A DNA stretch of 19,207 nt from Actinomycetota bacterium (GCA_030017355.1 JASEIR010000020.1:1-19207), one strand, 5' to 3'. Positions 1 through 7,259 are shown, counted from the first letter of the stretch. Made by a program: numbers and translations. The notes: generated by a model not told the origin, from the sequence alone.

Positions 1-529
1 GGTCGTAGACGCTTTCCTTTTCTTGGATATACATTGCTAGTCGTTCAAGTCCATAAGTGATCTCGGCGCAAACTGGCCTTACATCAATTCCGCCAACCTG
101 CTGGAAGTATGTAAATTGGGTTACTTCCATGCCATCAAGCCAGACTTCCCAACCCAAACCCCATGCACCAAGTGTTGGTGACTCCCAGTCATCCTCGACA
201 AAGCGAATATCATGCTTTGATAAATCAAAGCCAAGCCTTTCTAGGCTTTTTAAATAGACATCCTGGACATCATCAGGTGATGGCTTGAGTATAACTTGAT
301 ATTGATAGTAATGCTGAAGACGATTTGGATTTTCGCCGTATCGGCCATCTGTCGGCCTTCTTGATGGTTGAACGTATGCTACTTTCCAAGGCTCAGGACC
401 AAGTGAGCGTAAAAATGTCGCGGGATGGAAAGTTCCAGCCCCAACCTCTGTATCGTAAGGCTGCACAATTAAGCAGCCGTATTCAGCCCAATATGATTGA
501 AGAGTTAAGATAAGTTGCTGAAAATTCAC
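1..529 (-). CDS. glyQ: Glycine-tRNA ligase alpha subunit (5' part, gene runs off the window)
   Basis: Encodes the first 176 residues of the catalytic alpha subunit of the bacterial alpha2-beta2 class II glycyl-tRNA synthetase, which charges tRNA-Gly with glycine in the cytoplasm. Reading the minus strand from a GTG at 529 gives MNFQQLILTLQ, then the family blocks SYWAEYGC, GAGTFHPATF, VQPSRRPTDGRYGENPNRLQ, HDIRFVEDDWESPTLGAWG and EVTQFTYFQQVGG, ending in YIQEKESVYD at the window edge. No stop or frameshift occurs. The start matches the usual N-terminus and has an AAAGGAAG about 11 bases upstream. The beta subunit glyS would normally follow, outside the window. About 247 bases separate it from recO and contain competing inverted repeats, so it may be separately controlled; no T-box consensus is visible. 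Identification is essentially certain from the motifs. Confidence 0.96.
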   Translation of the reverse strand, partial: MNFQQLILTLQSYWAEYGCLIVQPYDTEVGAGTFHPATFLRSLGPEPWKVAYVQPSRRPTDGRYGENPNRLQHYYQYQVILKPSPDDVQDVYLKSLERLGFDLSKHDIRFVEDDWESPTLGAWGLGWEVWLDGMEVTQFTYFQQVGGIDVRPVCAEITYGLERLAMYIQEKESVYD

Positions 530-584
530 TAAGTTATCAACTTCCTTTATGTTCTGACAAGTTTTGCCGGCCCCACAGTGCTGC

Positions 585-645
585 TATTTGCTAGCTGCTA
601 GAAGACCACCAGTGTGATAGGTACAACCTATTATTCTAGCAAATA
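585..645 (-). repeat. Nested inverted repeat in the glyQ leader
   Basis: A perfect 10-base inverted repeat (TATTTGCTAG at 585-594, CTAGCAAATA at 636-645) encloses a second perfect one (ATAGGT at 617-622, ACCTAT at 626-631, 3-base loop). If transcribed toward glyQ it would fold about 55 bases upstream of the GTG start. I see no T-run after it and no T-box motif, so a role in control is only inferred. Confidence 0.55.
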
Positions 646-682
646 ACACATCTTAATCGCTATACCTGAAAGCGTCCATATC

Positions 683-762
683 AGGGTCCAGAGTCCTAAG
701 CGAAGCTCAGCTTGGAGAAGCCGGGGTCCAGGGTTAGGAATTAAAAATGGCCTCTGGACCCT
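683..762 (-). repeat. Competing hairpins between recO and glyQ
   Basis: Perfect 11-base inverted repeat: AGGGTCCAGAG at 683-693 and CTCTGGACCCT at 752-762. It is extended inward by TCCTAA (694-699) with TTAGGA (734-739). A third copy, GGGTCCAG at 724-731, can pair with 754-761 instead, so two mutually exclusive folds are possible. It lies just after the recO stop and about 150 bases before glyQ. No U-tract follows, so it is not a standard terminator. It may be a leader structure or simply an interspersed repeat. Confidence 0.5.
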
Positions 763-776
763 TTAATCCACAGCTA

Positions 777-1529
777 TCAATGGCTATGGATTAATTGGCT
801 TAGGCATTCCCTACTCTTTAGTGTTGTCTGGATGTAATAAGATACGTAATCCTGCACCAAGAGATATAGCTCATCCTCAATTCGCGCCATGATATCAAGT
901 TCTGCTACGTCGCTAAGTGGAAGTCTTATCAGTTTTGAAAGTGTTTCTATCGCTGCTGGAGTCACAAAGATACTATTTCTATCTAAAGCAGAGCATTTAT
1001 TGCAAACAATACCGCCTTGCTCAAAACTAAGCTTTAGTTTTGCTCCAGCTCTTTTTTTGCAAACTGCACAATAATCAAGCTTTGGCATGTAACCAGATAT
1101 TGCCATAAGTTTGATATCAAACGCTATCAACAACAACCTTAGATTCCTGCTTGACTGGGAAATAACATCAAGGCCTTTTAGCAGCAGGTTAAACAACGAT
1201 ATATCTCTTTCGTTTTCTACCGATACTTTGTTTACTAAATCAAGCATGGCAGAGCCGTAGGTTATGCGATCAAGATCGTCCCTTATGCTTGAAAATGAGT
1301 TTATTATTTCAGCTTGTGTTACTATATCCAGGCTTCTGCCCCTATATAGCACAAGGTCAACATGTGTAAAGGGCTCAAGACGACTTCCAAATTTGCTCTT
1401 TGTCTTTCTTATGCCTTTAGCAACTGCGCTAACCTTGCCATAATTGTTGGTAAGAATTGTGATTATGCGATCTGCCTCACCAAGCTTATGTGTCCGCAAA
1501 ACAATTCCTTTAGTCTTGTATAAAGACAT
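777..1529 (-). CDS. recO: DNA repair protein RecO
   Basis: RecO acts with RecF and RecR to load RecA on SSB-coated single-stranded DNA at gaps and anneals complementary strands. The N-terminal OB fold shows the family start MSLYKTKGIVLRTHKLGEADRI. The C-terminal half carries a four-cysteine zinc motif (C154, C157, C176, C179 in the 250-residue form) in LDYCAVC and GGIVCNKC, a form common in Gram-positive and thermophilic RecO. The ATG at 1529 is chosen because it sits behind GGTGGTGG and gives the canonical N-terminus; an ATG at 1541 would add MVVA. It lies downstream of era in the same direction, as in Firmicutes and Actinomycetota, but here mgtE and deoC intervene. A small hairpin (1550-1568) lies just upstream. 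Length is typical. Confidence 0.95.
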   Translation of the reverse strand: MSLYKTKGIVLRTHKLGEADRIITILTNNYGKVSAVAKGIRKTKSKFGSRLEPFTHVDLVLYRGRSLDIVTQAEIINSFSSIRDDLDRITYGSAMLDLVNKVSVENERDISLFNLLLKGLDVISQSSRNLRLLLIAFDIKLMAISGYMPKLDYCAVCKKRAGAKLKLSFEQGGIVCNKCSALDRNSIFVTPAAIETLSKLIRLPLSDVAELDIMARIEDELYLLVQDYVSYYIQTTLKSRECLSQLIHSH

Positions 1530-1578
1530 AGCCACCACCATAAAATTGCGGCAGTATTATCTACTGCCTTATGCATGA

Positions 1579-1610
1579 TACAGGGCTTCAGAAATGTTAG
1601 AAGCCCTGTA
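1579..1610 (-). terminator. Hairpin after deoC, possible weak terminator
   Basis: A perfect 11-base stem (TACAGGGCTTC at 1579-1589, GAAGCCCTGTA at 1600-1610, 10-base loop) lies 16 bases beyond the deoC stop. On the minus strand no U-run follows, so termination would need help; it could also be a processing or mRNA-stabilising stem between deoC and recO. The hairpin itself is unambiguous, the function is not. Confidence 0.45.
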
Positions 1611-1625
1611 AATTAAATTATATTA

Positions 1626-2345
1626 TTATCTCCAGGGATTTGCAGGGGGCGGTACATAACCTTCTCCGTAGGCTTGTTCAACAATCTGAACTCCAGCTCT
1701 TGTCCCTATACGATTTGCGCCTGCATTTAAAAGCGCGATTGCCTGGCTTGCTGTTCTAATACCACCTGAAGCTTTAATGCCCATTTCAAACGGAACAGCT
1801 GACCTTAAAAGCTCGACATCCTCAACTGTTGCTCCGCCTTTTGTAAAACCTGTGTTTGTTTTTACAAAATCAGCGCCGGCGTTTTCAACTATCCGAGCAG
1901 CCCGCACTTTTTCTTCGTTTGTTAACAGACCTGTTTCAATTATTACTTTTACAATGATATCCCTACCTGCCTCAACTTCACCTCTTCGCGCTGCCTCAAC
2001 AACTGCCCTTATATCGTTATAGACTTCATCGTAAAGGCCTGACTTTAAAGCCCCAACGTTCATCACCATATCGATCTCATCAGCCCCAAGATCGATAGCC
2101 TCTCTGGTTTCATGCACCTTCGCACCAGATGTTGTTGATCCAAAAGGAAAACCAGCTACCGTTCCCACCTTAACCACAGAGTCTCTTAAAAGGCGGTAAG
2201 CAATGTTTACATAAAAGGGGGCCACAACAGCAGATGCAAAGTTATACTTTATAGCCTCAGCACAAAGCTTCTCAATATCTTTCACAGTTGCATCTGGATC
2301 AAGATTTGTATGGTCAATGCTTTTTGCTAACTCTTCCATTCTCAT
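1626..2345 (-). CDS. deoC: Deoxyribose-phosphate aldolase
   Basis: DERA cleaves 2-deoxy-D-ribose 5-phosphate to glyceraldehyde 3-phosphate and acetaldehyde in deoxynucleoside catabolism, using a Schiff-base lysine in a TIM barrel. The 239-residue product shows the DERA signatures IDHTNLDPDAT, VAGFPFGST, DEIDMVMNVG, VKVIIETGLL, FVKTNTGFTKGGAT and IKASGGIRT. The Schiff-base lysine is K162 (in VKTNTG; many relatives have KTSTG), with D92 and K191 as the conserved relay residues. The ATG at 2345 is preferred because GGGGGGA lies 6 bases upstream; a TTG at 2360 would put that ribosome-binding site inside the gene. Cytidine deaminase (cdd), from the same salvage route, is encoded about 3 kb upstream on the same strand. 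The flanking spacers carry inverted repeats and the gene is separated from mgtE by a terminator, so it probably has its own promoter. Confidence 0.95.
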   Translation of the reverse strand: MRMEELAKSIDHTNLDPDATVKDIEKLCAEAIKYNFASAVVAPFYVNIAYRLLRDSVVKVGTVAGFPFGSTTSGAKVHETREAIDLGADEIDMVMNVGALKSGLYDEVYNDIRAVVEAARRGEVEAGRDIIVKVIIETGLLTNEEKVRAARIVENAGADFVKTNTGFTKGGATVEDVELLRSAVPFEMGIKASGGIRTASQAIALLNAGANRIGTRAGVQIVEQAYGEGYVPPPANPWR

Positions 2346-2398
2346 GTATCTTCCCCCCAATCATCACTGCGCTACAAGACAAATGGCTAGCTATATTA

Positions 2399-2486
2399 GC
2401 CCAATAAATCGGGCAACTACACGTTGTTTTGGTCCAATAAATTGGCAACCACAATGTTCATTTATGGCCCGATGAATCGGCCAACT
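2399..2486. repeat. Three tandem degenerate palindromic repeats
   Basis: Three related units begin at 2399, 2432 and 2467 (spacing 33 and 35 bases). Each has a small palindrome (CCCAATAAATCGGG, CCAATAAATTGG, CCGATGAATCGG) followed by GGCAACTACA, GGCAACCACA or GGCCAACTACA. They resemble the short palindromic repeats found between genes in many bacteria. They sit upstream of deoC, after the mgtE terminator. Copies elsewhere in the genome cannot be checked here. Confidence 0.7.
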
Positions 2487-2515
2487 ACATAATTGCTAGA
2501 TTTTTGCAATTATGT
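2487..2515. repeat. Perfect inverted repeat
   Basis: ACATAATTGC at 2487-2496 and GCAATTATGT at 2506-2515 form a perfect 10-base stem with a 9-base loop (TAGATTTTT). It directly abuts the third palindromic repeat. It may be part of the same element or a second terminator-like stem; it has no T-run on its flank. Confidence 0.5.
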
Positions 2516-2570
2516 GCATTATTGCCAAATCATCAAATTGCAAAACTACCACTAAAGCAAAGCTTCTTTG

Positions 2571-2598
2571 AAAACAAAAACAGGTCAGAAAACCTGTT
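2571..2598 (-). terminator. Rho-independent terminator after mgtE
   Basis: On the minus strand a 7-base stem (AACAGGT / ACCTGTT, plus-strand arms 2579-2585 and 2592-2598, 6-base loop) is followed directly by TTTGTTTTC. It lies about 50 bases beyond the mgtE stop and is the best intrinsic terminator in the window. It probably ends the transcript running through cdd, the acetyltransferase, era and mgtE. Confidence 0.75.
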
Positions 2599-2600
2599 GG

Positions 2601-2651
2601 ATCTAAATCTGGCAAATCTCGGCCGAATTCCTAAAATGCCAGGTCTTAGAT
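2601..2651 (-). repeat. Imperfect hairpin spanning the mgtE stop codon
   Basis: ATCTAA (2601-2606) pairs with TTAGAT (2646-2651), and inside it CTGGCA (2609-2614) pairs with TGCCAG (2637-2642), leaving a loop of 22 bases. The mgtE TAA lies in the outer arm. Together with the terminator just beyond it this may protect the 3' end or help transcript release; that role is inferred. Confidence 0.4.
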
Positions 2652-4010
2652 TAACAGCCTTATCATTAAAGTAGCAAGACCTAAGAAAGTTAAGAATCCA
2701 AAAACATCAGTAAAAGTAGTAACAATAACACCAGAACCTAATGCAGGATCCTGATTAAGAAGCCTAAGTGCAATCGGAATCCCGGCTCCTGCTAGCCCCG
2801 CAACCCCCATATTTATGGTCATAGCCAAGAAAAGAACCAGGCCTAGATAGGGATTGACTCCTGTAAAATAAGCAACAAGGCTAGCGAGCAAACCTGTAAA
2901 AGCGCCTATAGCTATACCAATGCCAACCTGCCGTGCAATAACCCGAATACCCTCCTTAAACTCAAGCTGGCCTAGCGCAATTCCCCTGGTCGTAACAGTT
3001 AGAGTTTGAGTGCCCATGTTACCCCCCATTCCAGCAACAATTGGCATAAAGACTGCTAAAATAGCTAACTTGGCTATCGAGCCTTGAAAAAGATATACAA
3101 CACTTGAAGCTAGAAACGCCGTTGCCAGATTAAATGCCATCCAAGGCAGTCTGTTCCTAATTGATTCAATGGCAGGACTATCTAGTCTTTCCTCACGAGT
3201 AACACCACCCAAGCGATAAATATCCTCGCTAGCCTCTTCCTCGATGACGTCAACAACGTCATCGATTGTTACGATACCTAGCAGGTGGTGCTCATGATCA
3301 ACGACAGGCAAGGCCAGAAGGTCGTAACGTGACATTATCCTGGCAACTTCTTCTTGGTCGGTATCAACATCTACGTAGATGACATCGGGGTTCATTATCT
3401 CCTCAATTCGCTGATCTGGTTTTGCAATGATGAGATCGCGAAGTGAAATTACTCCAACCAGTTGGTTCTCTCGATTAACTATAAAAACATAATAGATAGT
3501 TTCTGCGCTTGGCGCTTTTTCCCGCAATAGCTCGATTGACTCTTGAGCTGTCATATCCTTTCTTAGCGCAACAAACTCTGGCGTCATGATACCGCCAGCT
3601 GTATCCTCTTTATGCTGCATTAAGGAGAGCACTTCTTTGGCATCTTCTCTATTCATCGAGGCTAGAATTCTTTCGGCATCGCGCTTATCTAACTCGCCAA
3701 GTAGATCGGCTACATCATCTGCCGCCATCTCTTCCAAGATATCCGAGATCAAAGGCGTGCTAAGAAGATCGACAATGTCGACCTGTTCTCTTTCATCCAT
3801 CTCCTGAAAGGCATCTGCCGCATGTGGTATATCCCATGACTCAAATATTCTTTTTTGGTAATCCTCTGGTAAGGCAGACACAATATCTGCTGCATCGGCA
3901 GGATGAAGTTTATCGAGAAGAGCAATTACCTTCTCGATCTCATCTTTCTTTAGTAGATTCTCCGCTGCTACTAATAGGATTTTGTTCCTATCCTGCATAT
4001 TATGCCTCAT
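2646..4010 (-). CDS. mgtE: Magnesium transporter MgtE
   Basis: MgtE is a homodimeric Mg2+ channel of the inner membrane, gated by its own cytoplasmic Mg2+-sensing domains. The 454-residue product has the full family architecture: an alpha-helical N domain (about 10-135, with HPADAADI at 36-43 and EMAADDVADLLGEL), paired CBS domains (about 140-260, ending ITIDDVVDVI-like), a connecting helix, and five C-terminal membrane helices (about 285-454). The pore signature MPIVAGMGGNMGTQ is at 322-335 and the pore-lining aspartate block TTFTDVFGF at 431-439. The ATG at 4010 overlaps the era stop as ATGA, so translation is probably coupled; an ATG at 3998 is the alternative. No M-box riboswitch is visible, as expected for an internal operon gene. 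An MgtE between era and recO is not the usual content of this locus. Confidence 0.96.
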   Translation of the reverse strand: MRHNMQDRNKILLVAAENLLKKDEIEKVIALLDKLHPADAADIVSALPEDYQKRIFESWDIPHAADAFQEMDEREQVDIVDLLSTPLISDILEEMAADDVADLLGELDKRDAERILASMNREDAKEVLSLMQHKEDTAGGIMTPEFVALRKDMTAQESIELLREKAPSAETIYYVFIVNRENQLVGVISLRDLIIAKPDQRIEEIMNPDVIYVDVDTDQEEVARIMSRYDLLALPVVDHEHHLLGIVTIDDVVDVIEEEASEDIYRLGGVTREERLDSPAIESIRNRLPWMAFNLATAFLASSVVYLFQGSIAKLAILAVFMPIVAGMGGNMGTQTLTVTTRGIALGQLEFKEGIRVIARQVGIGIAIGAFTGLLASLVAYFTGVNPYLGLVLFLAMTINMGVAGLAGAGIPIALRLLNQDPALGSGVIVTTFTDVFGFLTFLGLATLMIRLLI

Positions 4011-4921
4011 TCTGTATAGCCAAATTGTTTAATAAAACGCTCTTCTTTGCGCCAATCTTTCTTAACCCGCACCCTTAGGTCTAAATAAACCCGATTTCCA
4101 AGCAGATGCTCGATTTCAACTCTGGCTCTGGAGCCAATCTCTTTTAGCATTCTGCCACCTTTTCCGATCAAGATGCCTTTCTGGGAATCTCGCTCAACAA
4201 AAATTGTTGCAAATATATCGACAATCTCACCGCCTTTTCGAGGTTTCATTTCTTGAACTTCAACAGCCACACTATGTGGGACTTCTTCTCTGGTCAGCTC
4301 TAGAACCTTTTCTCTTATGAACTCCGCAGCTATTACTCGCTCCGGCTGATCAGTAATCATATCTGGCGGGTAATATTGCGGGCCTCCGGGTAGAAGCTCA
4401 ACCATTTTGTTAACTAGCACATCAACATTCTGACCTGTTGCAGCCGATATAGGAACAATATCATCAAATTCACCCAGTTGTTTTGCAACCTCCATTTGAA
4501 CTTCTAAATCTCGAGGCTCCACTTTATCAATCTTATTAAGCACCAGAATCTTTGGCGTTTTTACCATTGCAAGCTCGTTCGCAATAAAAAGGTCTCCAGA
4601 ACCTATAACTTGCGATGCGTCAACCATAAAAATTACTGCGTCGACGTCTTTCAGTGTGTTCCTTACGATTTGGTTTAGATGCGTTCCCAGTATATCTCTT
4701 GGTTTATGCAGGCCAGGCGTATCAACAAAAACTATCTGTGCGTTCTCTAAATTTAAAACCGCCCTTATTCGGTGGCGGGTTGTCTGGGGTTTATCGGAAA
4801 TAATAGCCACCTTTCGCTTTGCTAAAAAATTTAGCAAGGTCGATTTTCCTGTGTTTGGTCGCCCTACTATGGCAACAAAACCTGACCTAAACTCTTTTTT
4901 TTGTTTATCGCCGTCTTCCAT
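4007..4921 (-). CDS. era: GTPase Era
   Basis: Era is an essential GTPase that binds the 3' end of 16S rRNA and acts late in 30S assembly, linking ribosome maturation to growth. The 304 residues show G1 GRPNTGKS (20-27), G3 DTPG (67-70), G4 NKID (129-132) and G5 ISA (158-160), followed by the C-terminal KH domain with ILIGKGGRMLKEIG (250-263) and the closing VKKDWR block. The ATG at 4921 lies 3 bases after the acetyltransferase stop and has GGAAGAG upstream. Its 3' end overlaps the mgtE start by 4 bases. YbeY, another 16S rRNA 3'-end maturation factor, is encoded 3 kb upstream on the same strand, a classic association. Complete, with no odd residues. Confidence 0.97.
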   Translation of the reverse strand: MEDGDKQKKEFRSGFVAIVGRPNTGKSTLLNFLAKRKVAIISDKPQTTRHRIRAVLNLENAQIVFVDTPGLHKPRDILGTHLNQIVRNTLKDVDAVIFMVDASQVIGSGDLFIANELAMVKTPKILVLNKIDKVEPRDLEVQMEVAKQLGEFDDIVPISAATGQNVDVLVNKMVELLPGGPQYYPPDMITDQPERVIAAEFIREKVLELTREEVPHSVAVEVQEMKPRKGGEIVDIFATIFVERDSQKGILIGKGGRMLKEIGSRARVEIEHLLGNRVYLDLRVRVKKDWRKEERFIKQFGYTE

Positions 4922-4924
4922 ACA

Positions 4925-5380
4925 TCACTCTTCCAGTTCTAGTTCGTATAGGAATCTATCAACGCCAGGACCATATTCATCGCTAAGTTCTGTAATTAGT
5001 TTGAAACCAAGCTTTTTATAAACTCGAACGGCCTGTTTGTTGGCTGGATCAACCGTTAGTTGCAACCTCTTAATGCCGTCATCTTTAAGTATTGCTATAA
5101 GTTTTTCTAAAAAGATAGTCCCAAGTCCTTTATTTCTTTCTCCCTTTCTTATGACAAAGTTCACGAGAAAAGCAAGCCCCGGGTCCACCCAATCTTTGAT
5201 TATATCGGCAATCCCACATATCTTTCCATCGCACTTCAGAACATAGACTGCCCCATGCCTTATTAGAACTGGGAAGGTCCAGCGATTTAGCCCTCCATCA
5301 CCAAAAGCCTCAGCCTCAATTTGCGTAAGCTCCCCTATCAACGGCTCGCTAAATTCAGTAACGCGCACAACCTCTCCCAT
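4925..5380 (-). CDS. GNAT-family N-acetyltransferase
   Basis: A 151-residue acetyltransferase of the GNAT fold, which transfers acetyl from acetyl-CoA to an amine. Motif A is visible as VIRKGERNKGLGTIFLEKL (about 76-94), where R-x-x-G-x-G-type residues bind the CoA pyrophosphate (here RNKGLG), and motif B as the NKQAVRVYKKLGFK segment (114-127). The acceptor cannot be told from sequence. RimI-like members acetylate ribosomal proteins and many GNATs modify metabolites; the RimI signatures are not clear, so I leave it unnamed. It lies 67 bases after cdd and 3 bases before era, so it is probably co-transcribed with them. The start is uncertain: GGAGAGG is 14 bases upstream of the ATG, rather far, but no better in-frame start is seen. 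Confidence 0.85.
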   Translation of the reverse strand: MGEVVRVTEFSEPLIGELTQIEAEAFGDGGLNRWTFPVLIRHGAVYVLKCDGKICGIADIIKDWVDPGLAFLVNFVIRKGERNKGLGTIFLEKLIAILKDDGIKRLQLTVDPANKQAVRVYKKLGFKLITELSDEYGPGVDRFLYELELEE

Positions 5381-5447
5381 TGATAAAACATCAACCTCTC
5401 CATTGAAAATGTCTCATTAGATATTAGAAGAATTGCTATTATCTTTG

Positions 5448-5852
5448 TTATCCTTGCTTAGAAGACAATCTTTCACTGGTAAACGCAAAGGGTAGAAGTT
5501 CTTTTATTTTTGCCTTTTTAAAATCACCATTTGAATTGGCCATGATTACATCTATTTCAGCACCAAACTCTGACAAAAACTGACGGCAAGCACCGCATGG
5601 TGGACAAGGTGCCTCTCCTTCTGCAATAATTGCTAATGCTTTAAAGCTTCGGTAACCATTAGACACTGCTTTTGAAATTGTAACCCGCTCGGCACAAAGC
5701 GATAGTCCATATACGGCATTCTCAACATTTGCCCCGCTAAATATCGTACCATCCTCACAGAGTAGCGCTGCTCCTACTCGAAAACCTGAGTAGGGTGCAT
5801 AAGCCTTGCTTCGCGCTTGATTTGCAATTTCGATTAAGCCATTGTCATCCAT
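5448..5852 (-). CDS. cdd: Cytidine deaminase
   Basis: Deaminates cytidine and deoxycytidine to uridine and deoxyuridine in pyrimidine salvage. The 134-residue length fits the small homotetrameric zinc form. The catalytic motifs are intact: C53-A-E55 in SLCAERVTI and PCGAC (C86, C89) supply three cysteine zinc ligands and the proton-shuttling glutamate. The substrate-pocket segment APYSGFRVGAAL and GANVENAVYGL are also canonical. The ATG at 5852 has GGGGAAC close upstream. It follows the CBS membrane protein and precedes the acetyltransferase and era; cdd next to era is common in Gram-positive bacteria. With deoC further along, it gives two steps of deoxynucleoside breakdown. The spacer upstream is unusually G-rich on the coding strand. 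Confidence 0.96.
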   Translation of the reverse strand: MDDNGLIEIANQARSKAYAPYSGFRVGAALLCEDGTIFSGANVENAVYGLSLCAERVTISKAVSNGYRSFKALAIIAEGEAPCPPCGACRQFLSEFGAEIDVIMANSNGDFKKAKIKELLPFAFTSERLSSKQG

Positions 5853-5877
5853 TTTGTTCCCCGTTCCTCGAAAATCC

Positions 5878-5925
5878 GACCGCCGACCACCGTTATTGCC
5901 TGTCTCCCGTCCCCCGCCCTCTGTC
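5878..5925. repeat. GC-rich spacer with short repeats upstream of cdd
   Basis: This spacer is much richer in G+C than the surrounding genes. It has CGACCGCCGACCACCG followed by the pyrimidine tract TTGCCTGTCTCCCGTCCCCC (5896-5915). The latter matches 16 of 20 bases at 19154-19173 in another spacer of this window, which suggests a dispersed repeat. No promoter or ORF is apparent. Confidence 0.45.
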
Positions 5926-5930
5926 TGATT

Positions 5931-7205
5931 TTATTCAACTTCCTTGTGCTCTTTTTCGCGCTCTTCTTCTTTGGTAATCAGGATCTTTGAAATCCTTCTA
6001 CCGATTACTTTCTCAACCTGAAACGTTAAATTTTCAAAGCGTGCAGTTTCACCAGGATTTGGTATTCTGCCGAACAGACTGTATACAAACCCACCAACAG
6101 TATCAATATCATCCGTGGATAAGTTCGTGTTTAATATCTCGTTTGCATCATCTATGTTGACCCTTGCATCCATCCTAATTGTTCGCTCATCTATATATTC
6201 GATGAGGGTTTCTTCTAAATCATACTCATCAAAAATTTCGCCAACTATCTCCTCAAGAAGGTCTTCTATAGTAACAAGACCAGCAGTACCCCCATACTCA
6301 TCAACAACTATTGCCATATGAAGGCGTTTTTTCTGCAGTTCACGTAGCAGCTCATCAACTTTTTTAGACTCTGGAACGTAATATGCAGGCCTCATTACTC
6401 CTTTAATTGGCATATCAATGGCCCCCTTACTCATTTGAATAAGAAGATCTTTAGCATAGACTATGCCTATAATGTTATCTATCGTATCCTCATAGACAGG
6501 AATTCTTGAGTGGCCTTCTCTTATGATAAGGGATAGAACTTCTTCGATTGGCGCGTCAGAACTAACTGCGACCATATCCATTCTTGGCACCATAACTTCG
6601 CGAACAATGGTGTCCCCAAATTCAAATATGCTGTGAATCAGCTCTTTTTCTTCCTCTATTGCTTCTTCCTCGCCAGCTCCCGGCATGCCCATCAACTCTT
6701 CTTCTGTTACAACGGGCAGTTCCTTAATAGGTCTGCCGCCAAAAAGTTTTATGAAAAAGTTGGCAATGAAAATAAATAGCCTTGTAAATGGATTTAAAAT
6801 TCTTGATAAAAAGTTTAAGAAAGAAGCTGATTTTAAGGACAGGCTCTCAGCATGGCGTGTGCCAAATGTCCTTGGCAATATCTCTCCGAAGACCAAAATT
6901 ACAAAGAGCATAACTACAATGGCAAGCAATATCCCAGCAGAACTTTTAAAAAAACTCACTGCTAACAGTGTAGCTATCGCAACTGCAGCAATATTAGCGA
7001 AATTATCAATCAGTATAAGAGATGATAATATATGCCCTGGATGAGCCAATATCGGCTCCAACTGTTTTGCCCCTGGAACATTCTGATCAACAAGATACCT
7101 TATTCTTATCCGACTAACTGATCTTATAGCACTTCTAACAGCTGTAAAAAGCGCCGATAGAAATACTAAGGCAATTATAGAAGCAATGTATGCCCAAATT
7201 AACAA
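5931..7205 (-). CDS. CNNM/CorC-type CBS-domain membrane protein (hemolysin-family, possible Mg2+ exporter)
   Basis: A 424-residue member of the HlyC/CorC family, related to eukaryotic CNNM proteins and to bacterial proteins linked to Mg2+/Co2+ efflux. Order of parts: an N-terminal CNNM (DUF21) membrane domain with helices near 5-27, 58-85, 90-110 and 130-157 and the signature FGEILPRTFG (106-115); paired CBS domains (about 205-320) ending in VVDEYGGTAGLVTIEDLLEE; and the C-terminal CorC/HlyC domain (about 340-412). The start is a TTG at 7205 with AAGGGTGA upstream; it gives a correctly placed first membrane helix. Position between the lipid kinase and cdd/era is conserved in Gram-positive bacteria. 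Its transport function is known for few relatives, so the ion is inferred. It shares the operon direction with mgtE, an importer. Confidence 0.9.
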   Translation of the reverse strand: MLIWAYIASIIALVFLSALFTAVRSAIRSVSRIRIRYLVDQNVPGAKQLEPILAHPGHILSSLILIDNFANIAAVAIATLLAVSFFKSSAGILLAIVVMLFVILVFGEILPRTFGTRHAESLSLKSASFLNFLSRILNPFTRLFIFIANFFIKLFGGRPIKELPVVTEEELMGMPGAGEEEAIEEEKELIHSIFEFGDTIVREVMVPRMDMVAVSSDAPIEEVLSLIIREGHSRIPVYEDTIDNIIGIVYAKDLLIQMSKGAIDMPIKGVMRPAYYVPESKKVDELLRELQKKRLHMAIVVDEYGGTAGLVTIEDLLEEIVGEIFDEYDLEETLIEYIDERTIRMDARVNIDDANEILNTNLSTDDIDTVGGFVYSLFGRIPNPGETARFENLTFQVEKVIGRRISKILITKEEEREKEHKEVE

Positions 7206-7253
7206 AAACTATCACCCTTAAACGTCAATACCGGCCAACACAATTTTGAATTG

Positions 7254-7259
7254 ATTATA
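7254..7259 (-). promoter_or_regulatory. Candidate -10 element ahead of the CBS membrane protein
   Basis: The minus strand reads TATAAT just after the lipid kinase stop, about 50 bases before the TTG start at 7205. No good -35 hexamer lies 16-18 bases upstream, so this is a weak call for an internal promoter. Confidence 0.25.

Noticed and set aside
530..776. T-box riboswitch ahead of glyQ
   Set aside because: Expected for glyQ in Firmicutes, but the conserved T-box sequence and a terminator with a U-tract could not be found.
1550..1568. Small hairpin GGCAGT/ACTGCC just upstream of recO as an operator
   Set aside because: Only 6 bases of stem; too little evidence to call beyond mention.
2399..2515. 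CRISPR array
   Set aside because: Only three short degenerate palindromic units with spacers of about 10-15 bases and no cas genes nearby.
2646..4010. M-box riboswitch controlling mgtE
   Set aside because: mgtE overlaps era, leaving no leader in which a riboswitch could sit.
4656..5021. 121-codon plus-strand open frame
   Set aside because: Antisense to era and the acetyltransferase, with no domain or start signal.
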